Assembly: GCA_026708165.1 (NCBI GenBank)
Contig: JAPOVO010000008.1
Location: 1-16,192, forward strand
DNA from: Chloroflexota bacterium
GTDB taxonomy: Bacteria; Chloroflexota; UBA11872; VXNJ01
Length of the DNA stretch: 16,192 nt
Reading direction: 5' to 3'
Shown here one piece after another: positions 5,769 to 14,237 of this stretch. Position 1 is the first letter of the stretch. Each line of letters begins with the position of its first letter. Made by a program: the position numbers and the translations under genes. The notes under the pieces were generated by a model. It did not search any database, was not told the DNA's origin, and worked only from the letters and a program-made list of their open reading frames with translations.

Positions 5769-6341
5769 ATGGAAAGACGGCTTTACCGAAGTGAGTCCGA
5801 CCAGATGCTTTCCGGGGTCTCGGGCGGACTGGCGGAGTACTTCGACATCGATCCGGTGATCGTTCGGCTGCTTTGGGTCATTCTGACCATTTTCTCAGGC
5901 GGTCTGCTGATCGTCGTGTACGGGGCCTTCTGGATAGTCATGCCCACCTATTCCAGCATCTACGGGGACGAGCCAGAAGAACGTGACGGGGTCGTGGACC
6001 TGGAACCTGAGGATGGCGATGAAGAGGACGAAAACGACAATCCCGGTACCGGCGATTCAGAGTCGAACGATTCTCCCGAGCGGCCGGCTGGGGCCGCAGA
6101 ACAACCGGCGGCCGTCGCGCCGGCGCGCAGATCGCGGCGCGGGAGCACAAGGCGATTGCGGCGGCGTCGACTAAGACGTGGACAAACCAGGGTGGTAATC
6201 GGCGCAGTGCTCGTCATTGTCGGCGGGATTGCGCTGCTCAACAACTTCCTTCCGTTCTACGATCCATGGCGGCTGTGGCCGCTGATTCTGGTCGGCATCG
6301 GACTCGCGATACTGGCGGGGAGGCTGTCCAATGGCCGTTAA
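5769..6341 (+). CDS. PspC-domain membrane protein with LiaI/LiaF-like C-terminal helices
   Basis: A membrane protein of 190 residues, first gene of a LiaFSR-like operon. Residues 3-62 are a PspC domain: RRLYRSESDQMLSGVSGGLAEYF, then DPVIVRLLWVILTIFSGGLLIVVYGAFWIVMP with its membrane helix. Residues about 70-105 are strongly acidic (Glu, Asp); residues about 118-142 are strongly basic (a run of Arg with few other residues). The end, IGAVLVIVGGIALLNNFLPFYDPWRLWPLILVGIGLAIL, is the two-helix module (DUF5668 type) found in LiaI/LiaF-like proteins. PspC domains act in phage-shock-type envelope stress sensing. The stop overlaps the next gene's ATG by 11 bases, implying translational coupling. A fused PspC plus LiaF-like module is a recognisable variation, but the charge-split linker is unusual. 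Confidence 0.85.
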   Translation: MERRLYRSESDQMLSGVSGGLAEYFDIDPVIVRLLWVILTIFSGGLLIVVYGAFWIVMPTYSSIYGDEPEERDGVVDLEPEDGDEEDENDNPGTGDSESNDSPERPAGAAEQPAAVAPARRSRRGSTRRLRRRRLRRGQTRVVIGAVLVIVGGIALLNNFLPFYDPWRLWPLILVGIGLAILAGRLSNGR

Positions 6342-7278
6342 TCGAAGGGCTCGGCGAGGATTTTTCTTCCCAGGACTGCTTATCGCCGCGGGTGTGATGC
6401 TGCTTATCGCGACGCTCGGAGGCTTGCCAGAGGGCTATTGGGGAGCGCTTTGGCCGCTGTGGCCGGTTGCGATCATCGCCATAGGAATCAGCCTGCTGCT
6501 CGCGCGGATTCGTCCATGGATAGGCTCGACCGTCGGTCTGGCCCTGGTCGCGGGTGCGCTGGTGGCCGCGTGGCCGCTTGCGGCGTTCGACTATTTCGAA
6601 GGTTACTTCAGCCCGGTTACGTCGGAACATTCGTTCAGCGTGGAGCGCAGGGATGCGCGCTCGGCGCGCGTGGAGCTGGAGGCAGGGGCCGCTGACCTTA
6701 AACTCGGCGCCGGAGTTGATTCCGGGGTGCTTACAAGCGGCACGGTCGAGAGCTGCGGCATCGACTCGCTGGAGGTGGACGTCAGGCAATCCGACGACCA
6801 TCGCACCGTGCGGTTGTCAACCGACGACGGTCCCGGCGTATTTCGTTTCGAGTGCGGGATCGAGTGGGACGTTGCGCTAAGCCCGCTGGTGCCCACCTCC
6901 CTGAAGCTAACGGGCGGCCTGTGGGATGCGACACTGGACCTCGAGGGCCTGCAAATCACGAAGCTCGACGTCGAAACCGGCGCGAGCGAGACCGAAGTTA
7001 CGCTGCCGCGAGCCGCCGGGCACATGTCGGCGAGCTTTGACATTGGCGCCGGGAACCTGGAGATTTATGTTCCGGAGGACGTCGCGATCCGCGTCGACAT
7101 CGAAGGGGGCGCTGTGTCGTTCGACCTGGACGCGGAACGGTTCGGCGAGCGGCGCAGATCTGCGGGGTTAGGAATCGACGAGCTTTACGTTTCCCCGGAT
7201 TTTGCGACGGCGGAGAATCGGGTTGACATAAAAATTCGAGCGGGGGCGAGCGAGATATCGGTGAAGTCGATTCCCTGA
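6331..7278 (+). CDS. LiaF-like membrane protein with external toast-rack domain
   Basis: A 315-residue protein with three membrane helices (about 10-33, 39-59, 64-86; LWPLWPVAIIAIGISLLLA is the family's typical tryptophan-rich segment) and then an all-beta domain of about 220 residues. That part has repeating short strands such as SARVELEAGAADLKLGAG, TKLDVETGASETEVTLP and SASFDIGAGNLEIYVPEDV, the 'toast-rack' pattern of LiaF/DUF2154 proteins. In Bacillus, LiaF holds the LiaS kinase inactive until the membrane is damaged; here the next gene is a kinase, so an analogous inhibitory role is inferred. GGGAGG stands 7 bases before the ATG. An inverted repeat lies between this gene and the kinase gene. 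Confidence 0.82.
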   Translation: MAVNRRARRGFFFPGLLIAAGVMLLIATLGGLPEGYWGALWPLWPVAIIAIGISLLLARIRPWIGSTVGLALVAGALVAAWPLAAFDYFEGYFSPVTSEHSFSVERRDARSARVELEAGAADLKLGAGVDSGVLTSGTVESCGIDSLEVDVRQSDDHRTVRLSTDDGPGVFRFECGIEWDVALSPLVPTSLKLTGGLWDATLDLEGLQITKLDVETGASETEVTLPRAAGHMSASFDIGAGNLEIYVPEDVAIRVDIEGGAVSFDLDAERFGERRRSAGLGIDELYVSPDFATAENRVDIKIRAGASEISVKSIP

Positions 7279-7399
7279 GGCCGCTGGCACGATCCGCGAA
7301 GATGTACGACCGGCGGAGGATAGGGTGTGGGAGCGGTGGTCGAAATCGGTCATGGCTAGACTGATGATCAATGTTGATACGACAGGCGCGACTCCCTCA

Positions 7400-7423
7400 C
7401 CCTCTCCCTCCAAGGGGAGAGGG
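7400..7423. repeat. Intergenic inverted repeat, possible attenuator, copy 1
   Basis: CCCTCTCCC (7400-7408) and GGGAGAGGG (7415-7423) form a perfect 9-bp stem with a 6-base loop; a short T run (7430-7433) follows. A related element in the opposite orientation lies at 11405-11455. It sits within the operon between the LiaF-like and the kinase genes, so it may reduce read-through, or may be a dispersed repeat only. Confidence 0.5.
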
Positions 7424-7480
7424 GACAGATTTTCAATGCTGCATGGCCGTTTGGGACAGACAGGCGGCTGACTGAGCACG

Positions 7481-9246
7481 GTGCGCGGCCCCCGTTTCAG
7501 TACCATCGCGTCGCAGATAACCATCCTTACGGCGGTGCCCGTGACGCTCGTGCTGCTGGCTGTAGCCGCGCTATCGCTGTATTCGAACCAGCGGACCCGT
7601 CTAGACGGACATCTTCGGGGCGACGCGGAAATCGCAACCCTGCTCGCCGTCTCGGCCCGGGATGTGGTCCAGGCAGTTTCCGGCGAATCCGCCATCCGCG
7701 ATCCGGTCTGGCAGGCACTTGCTGGCCAGTCGCTCACGGCGCCTGTCGGACTGGAAGTAGCGCTTGTGGACCCGGCGGGACTGGTCGCGTACCACTCCGA
7801 TCCTGAGCGTCTAGGCGAGGAGACGGGCACAGGCGACGGTGAAGCGGACGAAGGGTTTTCCGCGACCGCCGGATCGACGGTGCGCACGTCATCCGGTCTG
7901 CCGACGGCGATCGTGGCTTTCGCTCCGGTCGGCGGCTCGGACTGGATGATTGCGACCGAAAGGCCGTGGAATCCCTGGATCGAGGCTTTTGGCGGATTCG
8001 GGGGGCTGGTCGTCATACCGGTGTTCGTTGCGGCGCTGCTCTCGGTGTCGTTGATCTGGCTGAGCACGGTGCGAATCACACGGTCGGTCCGGCAGCTGCT
8101 GGCTCGGGCCCGGCGGATTTCGGGGGGTGACTTTCGCTCGATCGTACCCATCGCGCGAACCGGAGATGAAATCGAGGAGCTTGCGGTCCAGTTCGACTCG
8201 ATGGCACGTCAACTCGAATCACTGTATGAATCGCTGGAGCAGCGCGTAGCGGACCGGACCTCGGAGGTGCTGAGCGTGTTGAATCTGGCGCGAGCGGTCG
8301 GCCAGACGTTCGATCCCGCCGAGATCGCACGAATGACTTGCGATCAGCTGAGGGCGCACTCGGGAGTCGCGGACGCCGAGGTGTGGGTCGAGGGCCGTGG
8401 CGCCGGACTGCCTGGCCTGCCGTCGGAACCCCCAGAATGGACGGCCCGCGAAGAAGCGCGCGTTTTTGGGCTTGGGGTGCGGGGCGCGACGGCCAGGCTC
8501 GGCGTCCTAAGTCGCACGACCGGCTCCGAAGAGGACGTTCTTCGATTTGTCGAGGCCGTGGCCGCGCAGGCGGGCGTGGCCCTGCACAACGCAGTTCTCT
8601 ATCGACAAGCGCAGGCTACCGCGGCCACCGAGGAGCGAAACCGGCTGGCACGGGAGATTCACGACACGATTTCGCAGAGCATCGTGGGGGTGATAGTGCA
8701 GCTGGAGGCGCTGCGAGCGGCGGACGAGGATATGCGCCGGGACCGGTTGGATCGCGCGCTGGATCTGGCGAGAGGCGGTCTGAGCGAGGCGCGGAGGTCG
8801 GTTCAAGGGCTGAGAGCGTCGGTCCTCGATTCGCAGCCGCTGGATCGCGCAATCGCCGCCGACGTAAGCCGCCTGGAAAAGGGGGGAGGGCCGCGCGCCA
8901 GGTTCGGCACATCGGGCGACGCCGCGCAGATCCCTGCGGGGACGGCTTCCGAGCTGTATCGAATCGCCGAGGCGGCGCTCGTGAATGTGCAGCGTCACGC
9001 CCACGCCTCGAACGTGCTCGTCAACCTGATAACCGACTCCGAAGGAATCCGCTTGGTCATCGAGGATGACGGCGTAGGTTTTGACGTAGGAGCGCAGAAT
9101 ATTGCCGGACATGGACTTATCGGCATCCGCGAACGGGCGTCCAACATTGGCGGCGAGCTTGTGCTTGAAACCGAACCGGGTGAAGGCACGCGAGTGCAGA
9201 TAATCGTTCCTGGCCTCGCCGCGGAGAGTGATTTGGGGCGTTCCAC

Positions 9247-9250
<4 letters not shown>
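7481..9250 (+). CDS. NarL/LiaS-type sensor histidine kinase with CACHE-like sensor, HAMP and GAF
   Basis: A membrane sensor kinase of 589 residues, partner of the next gene. Order: helix 1 at about 10-31; an external domain at about 32-170 with the CACHE pattern VALVDPAGLVAYHSDPERLG and FAPVGGSDWMIATERPW; helix 2 at about 173-197; HAMP with RITRSVRQLLARARRISGGDF; a coiled coil (YESLEQRVADRTSEV); a GAF-like region at about 270-375; HisKA_3 with EERNRLAREIHDTISQ and phospho-acceptor H394; HATPase_c with N-box (ELYRIAEAALVNVQRHA), DDGVGFD and GHGLIGIRERA. All catalytic motifs are intact. The start is GTG 7481; an in-frame stop at 7469 limits alternatives. The stop TGA overlaps the regulator's TTG start. 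The large sensor domain is unlike the small loop of Bacillus LiaS. Confidence 0.9.
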
Positions 9251-9909
<659 letters not shown>

Positions 9910-9960
9910 CAGTTGAACCCTGAGATTCGTGGCGAACAGGGGCGAATGCTGAGATTCTGG

Positions 9961-10004
9961 ATTCCCGCCCCCGATCGAGCCGAGGGCAGGCTTTTCGCGG
10001 GAAT
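9961..10004. repeat. REP-like palindromic element
   Basis: ATTCCCGC (9961-9968) and GCGGGAAT (9997-10004) are perfect 8-base inverted arms, 28 bases apart, followed by GACGAG. Elements of the form 'CTGGATTCCCGC ... GCGGGAATGACG' are common dispersed intergenic repeats in many bacteria. It could also end transcription after the response regulator gene. Confidence 0.5.
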
Positions 10005-10028
10005 GACGAGTGTTTCAAGTCGTGCAAG

Positions 10029-10056
10029 TTCAAACGTGGGTCGAGTGCTCTATTAT
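10029..10056 (+). promoter_or_regulatory. Candidate promoter of the aminotransferase gene
   Basis: TTCAAA (10029-10034), a 16-base spacer and TATTAT (10051-10056) lie 40 bases before the ATG at 10097. The -10 is good, the -35 weak. It would give the aminotransferase its own transcript after the REP-like element. Confidence 0.35.
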
Positions 10057-10096
10057 TCGTGACTAATGTAAAGGGAGAAGGGACGGGACTGAATCG

Positions 10097-11398
10097 ATGG
10101 CGAAATTAGCGATAAACGGCGGGACTCGTGTTCGGACTCAGGAGCATCTACCCTGGCCGCGTGCCACCGCCGAAGACGAGCAGGCCGTTCTGGAGGTGCT
10201 TCGGGACTCGCAATGGTGCCGCATCAGCGCGGACCGGGCACATGAGTTCGAGCGCAAGTTCGCGGACTTTCAGGGCGCCCGCTACGGCGTTTCGCTAAAC
10301 AGCGGCACTTCGGCGCTGGAACTGGGGCTACTTGCGATGGGGCTCCCGCCTGGGGGCGAAGTAATCGTCTCGCCGTACACGTTCATGGCGAGCGTGACGT
10401 CGATTCTGGTAACCCGGGGAGTGCCGGTCTTCGTAGACATCGATCCCGACACCTACAACATCGACCCGGACCTGATAGAGGCGGCGATCACCGAGCGCAC
10501 GTTTGCGATCATGGCGGTCCACTTTGGGGGCCGGGCATGCGACATGCAGGCGATACTCGACATTGCCAAAAAGCACGATCTGAAAGTGATTGAAGACACT
10601 TCGCACGGTCACGGGGCGACCTGGAACCATCAGGGACTCGGATGCATCGGAGACGTGGGAGCGGTGAGCCTCGGCAGCGGCAAGAATCTCAGCGCGGGCG
10701 AGGGGGGAATACTGCTCACCAATGACGAGGAAGTCTACTGGAACGCCGCGCAGCTTCACGATCTTTGGACCGGCGGGCTCGTCCAGAGGTCGGGCGACGC
10801 CGGCGGGGGCAGCTTCATCGCGGGCAAGGACTGGACGTTCCCGCAGGCCGCCCCGAACTACCGGCTTCCGGAGATTCTGGCGGCGCTGCTCATTTCAGGG
10901 CTGAGCAGACTGGAAGAAGAAACCCAGACCCGGGCCGACAATGGACGCTATCTGGACGACCTTCTCGAAGCCAGTCCGCTGACCGGGATTCTGCGCCGAG
11001 ACGCCTACGTGACTCGAAATTCGCACCACATCTACACGTTCAAATACAAGGCGGAAGCGTTCGACGGCCTGCCGCGCGAGAGGTTCGTCGAAGCGATGGT
11101 AGCCGAGGGCATTCCTGTGAACATCGCGTATCCGCGGGGATGCCACAAGCAGCCACTGTTCCACGAGTACAAGGACAATCCGGCGTGGCCGTACAACCGG
11201 TTCCCGGTCGATTCGAACATCGACTACGCGGCCGTGGAGTGCCCGGTGACCGATTACATGTGCGAAAACGAGACGATCTGGCTTTCGGGTTCGTACATGC
11301 TCGACGCGGGTCGCGAGGGGATGGACCAGGTCGCTGAAGCGATCGATAAAGTGGCCGCAAACAAGGCGGAGCTGATGGGAGCGGTCGCGGCAGGGTAG
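10097..11398 (+). CDS. DegT/DnrJ/EryC1/StrS-family PLP-dependent aminotransferase
   Basis: A cytoplasmic pyridoxal-phosphate enzyme that usually transfers an amino group to a keto-sugar or cyclitol (as in amino-sugar or scyllo-inosose type pathways). Motifs: the start KLAINGGTRVR with WPRA; NSGTSALELGLLAMG; EVIVSPYTFMA; DIDPDTYNID; VHFGGRACDM; cofactor-binding D167 in VIEDTSHGHGA; Schiff-base K196 in SLGSGKNLSAGEGG; then the C-terminal domain with RNSHHIYTFKYK and PVNIAYPRGCHKQPLF. The 433 residues match the longer AHBA-synthase/inosose-aminotransferase-like branch. It lies between the two halves of the envelope-stress locus with no other sugar gene near, so its substrate cannot be read; a cell-surface glycan role is only a guess. 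A purine-rich stretch (GGGAGAAGGGA) precedes the ATG at a longish distance. Confidence 0.88.
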   Translation: MAKLAINGGTRVRTQEHLPWPRATAEDEQAVLEVLRDSQWCRISADRAHEFERKFADFQGARYGVSLNSGTSALELGLLAMGLPPGGEVIVSPYTFMASVTSILVTRGVPVFVDIDPDTYNIDPDLIEAAITERTFAIMAVHFGGRACDMQAILDIAKKHDLKVIEDTSHGHGATWNHQGLGCIGDVGAVSLGSGKNLSAGEGGILLTNDEEVYWNAAQLHDLWTGGLVQRSGDAGGGSFIAGKDWTFPQAAPNYRLPEILAALLISGLSRLEEETQTRADNGRYLDDLLEASPLTGILRRDAYVTRNSHHIYTFKYKAEAFDGLPRERFVEAMVAEGIPVNIAYPRGCHKQPLFHEYKDNPAWPYNRFPVDSNIDYAAVECPVTDYMCENETIWLSGSYMLDAGREGMDQVAEAIDKVAANKAELMGAVAAG

Positions 11399-11404
11399 TA
11401 CCGT

Positions 11405-11455
11405 CCCTCTCACCCCTTCGGCAAGCTCTAATCCTGTCCCCTAAGGGGGAGAGGG
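11405..11455. repeat. Intergenic palindromic repeat, copy 2 (inverted relative to copy 1)
   Basis: The outer arms CCCTCTC (11405-11411) and GAGAGGG (11449-11455) pair; an inner CCCC-TAA-GGGG hairpin also forms. Read on the minus strand its start (CCTCTCCC..., then AGGGGACAGGATT) matches the element at 7400-7429. It lies between two converging genes and could act as a two-way terminator. From 11456 to 11565 I see nothing except a short repeat GGCCA-TGTAG-TGGCC (11541-11555). Confidence 0.45.
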
Positions 11456-11565
11456 GATTTCGAGGCGAGGGGTGCCTCTGTCGCTCCGAGACGCGGCCAG
11501 GAAACTAGACGGAGACCAGAAAATAAGAGACGCCTTAGCGGGCCATGTAGTGGCCGTGTTGGAGG

Positions 11566-12768
11566 CTATTGCCCGGAACCAAGCGCGTCTAGCAGCTTTT
11601 CGGCCTCGCCAGGACTGATCTTTCCTTCCGCCACCAGACGGAGGATCGTTCTGACACTTTCGGCGTGGTCGTCGCTGGCGGGGTCTGTCGTTTGGGAGAG
11701 CTTGGGTTGTGGTTCGACAGAATTGCGCGAGGCGCGTCTTGCCCGCTTCCGCTGTTTTCGGACGAACCGGTCCACGTCGCGTTGAACGCGCTGGCGTATC
11801 CGGCCGCCGAGACTTCGAATGTCGTCGTTTATGCGCAAGGACTGTGACACTTCCTGGCCGAGGTTTCGGAGGCCGTATTCCACGTCGCCGATTATTTGTT
11901 GAACCTCTTCTTCGATCTGCTCCGCCGAGAACGGCAATCCAAACTCGCCGTCCGCCGCTTCCCCGGCATGCCTGAGAACGATCCTGCCGCTGGCTTCGAT
12001 GTCCATCGTTGCCTCTCCATCGCCGACTTTCGCAGTGAAGAGACCGTCTTCGTGCACGTGGAGGGTTTCGCTGAGCTCGATTCCTCTGACCGAAATGTCT
12101 TTGCTTTCCGATACCAGCTTGAGCTTGGCTGAAGAGGCGTCGTCCAGCGAGATTGTGATGTTGCCTTGAGTGGTGACTTTCCATAGATTCTGGCCGCGCA
12201 GCACACCGCCAAGCTGGAGACTGCCGGCGTGCCGGTCGACCTCGACGCTTCCCGACATGTCGCGGAGGGTCACGTCGCCCGCGAGTCTGCTCGCTCGAAA
12301 TGGACCGGAGCAGCGTGAGACGTGGACCGGTCCGGATGAGTCATTCAACTTGATCGAATCGATGTCCGACGCCGACATGGGCCCGACGCAACTATTGAGC
12401 GATATGCATCCCGCATGGGCGATGCGCGTCGGCCCGAAGATAGATCCCGTGCAGGTCAGCGGGCCGTCGAGGTTTGCTATGTGGAGAGGCCCCCGAGCGT
12501 CGCCGATCGCCACACCCGTGCGAATCTTCTTGAGGGAGAGCGGACCGGCCGCCTCATTCACGGTGATTTCGATACGGTCCGGCAGCTTGAGGGTAGTGGG
12601 TCCGCGAAACCGAAATGACACGGTGTCTTCGTCCGGCGCGGTGTGCCGCGGTTCGGATATAGCGGATACGAGGATTTCGTCCCGGTCGTGACCACGAATG
12701 TTCAGCGGTCCCGCGGAATGCTCGACAGTGAGCGATCTTGCCGACTCAAAATGCCAGGTGGATTTCAA
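11566..12768 (-). CDS. DUF4097-like beta-solenoid protein with SHOCT/YvlB-like C-terminal tail
   Basis: Last gene of the minus-strand operon, 400 residues. No signal peptide or membrane helix is visible, so it is likely cytoplasmic or peripheral. Residues about 1-270 are a repetitive beta region in which Gly-Pro turns recur at residues 20, 56, 75, 93, 102, 112, 129, 146 and 155, mostly in steps of about 9 or 17-18, as expected for rungs of a beta-solenoid. Residues about 283-345 are helical and become strongly basic (RQRVQRDVDRFVRKQRKRARR). The last 30 residues, with ILRLVAEGKISPGEAEKLLDAL, match the SHOCT-like helical domain of YvlB/LiaX proteins, which take part in envelope stress control in Firmicutes. 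It starts 7 bases after the stop of the previous gene. Confidence 0.78.
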   Translation of the reverse strand: MKSTWHFESARSLTVEHSAGPLNIRGHDRDEILVSAISEPRHTAPDEDTVSFRFRGPTTLKLPDRIEITVNEAAGPLSLKKIRTGVAIGDARGPLHIANLDGPLTCTGSIFGPTRIAHAGCISLNSCVGPMSASDIDSIKLNDSSGPVHVSRCSGPFRASRLAGDVTLRDMSGSVEVDRHAGSLQLGGVLRGQNLWKVTTQGNITISLDDASSAKLKLVSESKDISVRGIELSETLHVHEDGLFTAKVGDGEATMDIEASGRIVLRHAGEAADGEFGLPFSAEQIEEEVQQIIGDVEYGLRNLGQEVSQSLRINDDIRSLGGRIRQRVQRDVDRFVRKQRKRARRASRNSVEPQPKLSQTTDPASDDHAESVRTILRLVAEGKISPGEAEKLLDALGSGQ

Positions 12769-12775
12769 CTTTTCC

Positions 12776-13735
12776 TCACTTTGGATTCGGGTTTGACGGG
12801 TGACTCCCGCTTTCGAGGAGTTTCAGGGCTTCGTCGACGTCGATGTCTCCGCCTTCGAGCGACTTCAGCACGGTCGCGGTATTAGGTTGGCGGGTTCGGG
12901 GGGCGGATGTGTCGGACGTTTCACTTACAGGAGAGGCGGAGATCAGATCGAAATCTCCAGAAACGGATTTCAGACCAATCACCCGGCCTCCGCCGTTGAG
13001 TTGGGCCTCCCATTTCGTTCGACTGTTTTCCAAGACCTCGAAAGGCAGATCGGTATTGATGGTTCCGGTTACGGTCCGAAGCGTGACCGTGCAGCGGGAG
13101 GCCGGATCCAAAACCAACCTAGTTTGATCAGAGACGGTGTGGATGGATACAGGGCCGTCGGCCACAGTTAGCGGGTCCACGATCACTTTGCTGGAAACGG
13201 TTTGAATTGAGAGTCCGGGCACTCTGGAGTCAAGGATTTCCAGGTTGCCGGTGACCGACTTGTAGCTCACCGGTCCGTCCAGTTTCGTGCCCGAAAACGC
13301 GCCGCTGACACCTTTGATGTCCAGCCTTCCGACGTGATCGGCGATGCGAGTACGCCCGGCGGCCTGGTCTACATCCACACGGCCTTCGAGATTTGCGATA
13401 TCAATGTCACCGGCCGCGGACTTTGCGAAGACGTCGCTTGTGCCGGGACAGCTGATCTCGAAATGGACGGAGGGGATGTTGTTGGAAGCAACGAGCCTGC
13501 GCACCCAGTTGCCGTCGATCCTGGCGGGCCTGGCCTTGGCGGTGACTACGTTCCCGGAGCCTTCGATTGAGACGTCGATGAGGTCTCGGGCTCCGTCGGC
13601 GTCGATGGTCGCGGTTACCCGGACCTCGTGGCGTTCCCAGGGCCTCACGGTAATGGAGCCACTGAGGTTGGATAACTCCAATCTTGCGTCCGGGCCTGTA
13701 TCGAGCGTTCTTTTTATTCGACTCGGTTCGTCCAT
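12776..13735 (-). CDS. DUF4097-family protein with SHOCT-like C-terminal tail
   Basis: A 319-residue protein, second in the minus-strand operon. The N-terminal 260 residues are a DUF4097 beta region: LELSNLSGSITVRPWERHEVRVTAT, then strands of the type SAAGDIDIANLEGRVDVDQAAG, LDIKGVSGAF, VTGNLEIL, VSGDFDLISAS. A disordered Ser/Thr/Pro linker (about 262-285) leads to a short tail VLKSLEGGDIDVDEALKLLESG (about 288-309), similar to the tails of both neighbours. There is no signal peptide. In Bacillus, YvlB joins the same two modules in the opposite order and lies beside PspC-type genes, so a role in the envelope-stress circuit is inferred. GAGGA precedes the ATG at 13735. Confidence 0.8.
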   Translation of the reverse strand: MDEPSRIKRTLDTGPDARLELSNLSGSITVRPWERHEVRVTATIDADGARDLIDVSIEGSGNVVTAKARPARIDGNWVRRLVASNNIPSVHFEISCPGTSDVFAKSAAGDIDIANLEGRVDVDQAAGRTRIADHVGRLDIKGVSGAFSGTKLDGPVSYKSVTGNLEILDSRVPGLSIQTVSSKVIVDPLTVADGPVSIHTVSDQTRLVLDPASRCTVTLRTVTGTINTDLPFEVLENSRTKWEAQLNGGGRVIGLKSVSGDFDLISASPVSETSDTSAPRTRQPNTATVLKSLEGGDIDVDEALKLLESGSHPSNPNPK

Positions 13736-13811
13736 GGTTACGGTGTCCTCGCTTCGAGTGCGACTTTCTGAGCGGCTTTCACCTTGAGCGTTCCTTGTTT
13801 CATAGCCGCCA

Positions 13812-14183
13812 TCACCGGCTGCCCAGCGAGCGGAAGGCCTCGTCGACGCTAATTTCGCCGGTGCTCAGCTTGTGCAGGACTTCGCTTTTGGCGGGGTTGG
13901 GAGCCGGGACCGGCCGGGTTTGCGCCTCCATCGCGTCGACCACGTTGTCGAGCATCGACCTCACGGTTGGATACGACACTCCCAGCTCGGCCTCGACATC
14001 CCTGATGATTCCGCGATTGCGCACAAAGATCTCGACGAATTCAAGCTGCTCGTCCGTCAGCCCCCTGAACCGCGAGGTCGAAAAATGGCCGTCGATTCCA
14101 GTGCCACAGTGTCCACACTCCAGCCTTACCGCCGTGAGATCGTGCCGGCAGACGGGACAAGTCTTGAGGATTTCGGGCGCCAT
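13812..14183 (-). CDS. DUF2089 zinc-ribbon / helix-turn-helix protein
   Basis: First gene of the minus-strand operon, 123 residues. The N-terminus is a zinc ribbon, C9-x2-C12 and C23-x2-C26 (CPVC ... CGHC). Residues about 40-85, FRGLTDEQLEFVEIFVRNRGIIRDVEAELGVSYPTVRSMLDNVV, contain a helix-turn-helix of the DUF2089 family, thought to be DNA-binding. The end, SEVLHKLSTGEISVDEAFRSLG, is the same SHOCT-like tail as in the two following proteins. It is a likely local regulator of this operon. GGAG stands just before the ATG, with a good promoter upstream at 14238-14267. A gap of 76 bases separates it from the next gene. Confidence 0.85.
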   Translation of the reverse strand: MAPEILKTCPVCRHDLTAVRLECGHCGTGIDGHFSTSRFRGLTDEQLEFVEIFVRNRGIIRDVEAELGVSYPTVRSMLDNVVDAMEAQTRPVPAPNPAKSEVLHKLSTGEISVDEAFRSLGSR

Positions 14184-14237
14184 TCCAACTCCGATTTGCG
14201 CTGTGTTTGGATTTATCTACGGAACCCTTCGAGAGAG

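Noticed and set aside
8338..9069. 243-residue open frame on the plus strand within the kinase gene
   Set aside because: Arg/Gly-rich shadow of the GAF and HisKA region; the kinase frame has all motifs intact.
11441..12184. 247-residue open frame on the minus strand inside the 400-residue DUF4097-like gene
   Set aside because: Arg/Gln-rich shadow; the overlapping frame has the regular GP repeats and the SHOCT-like tail.
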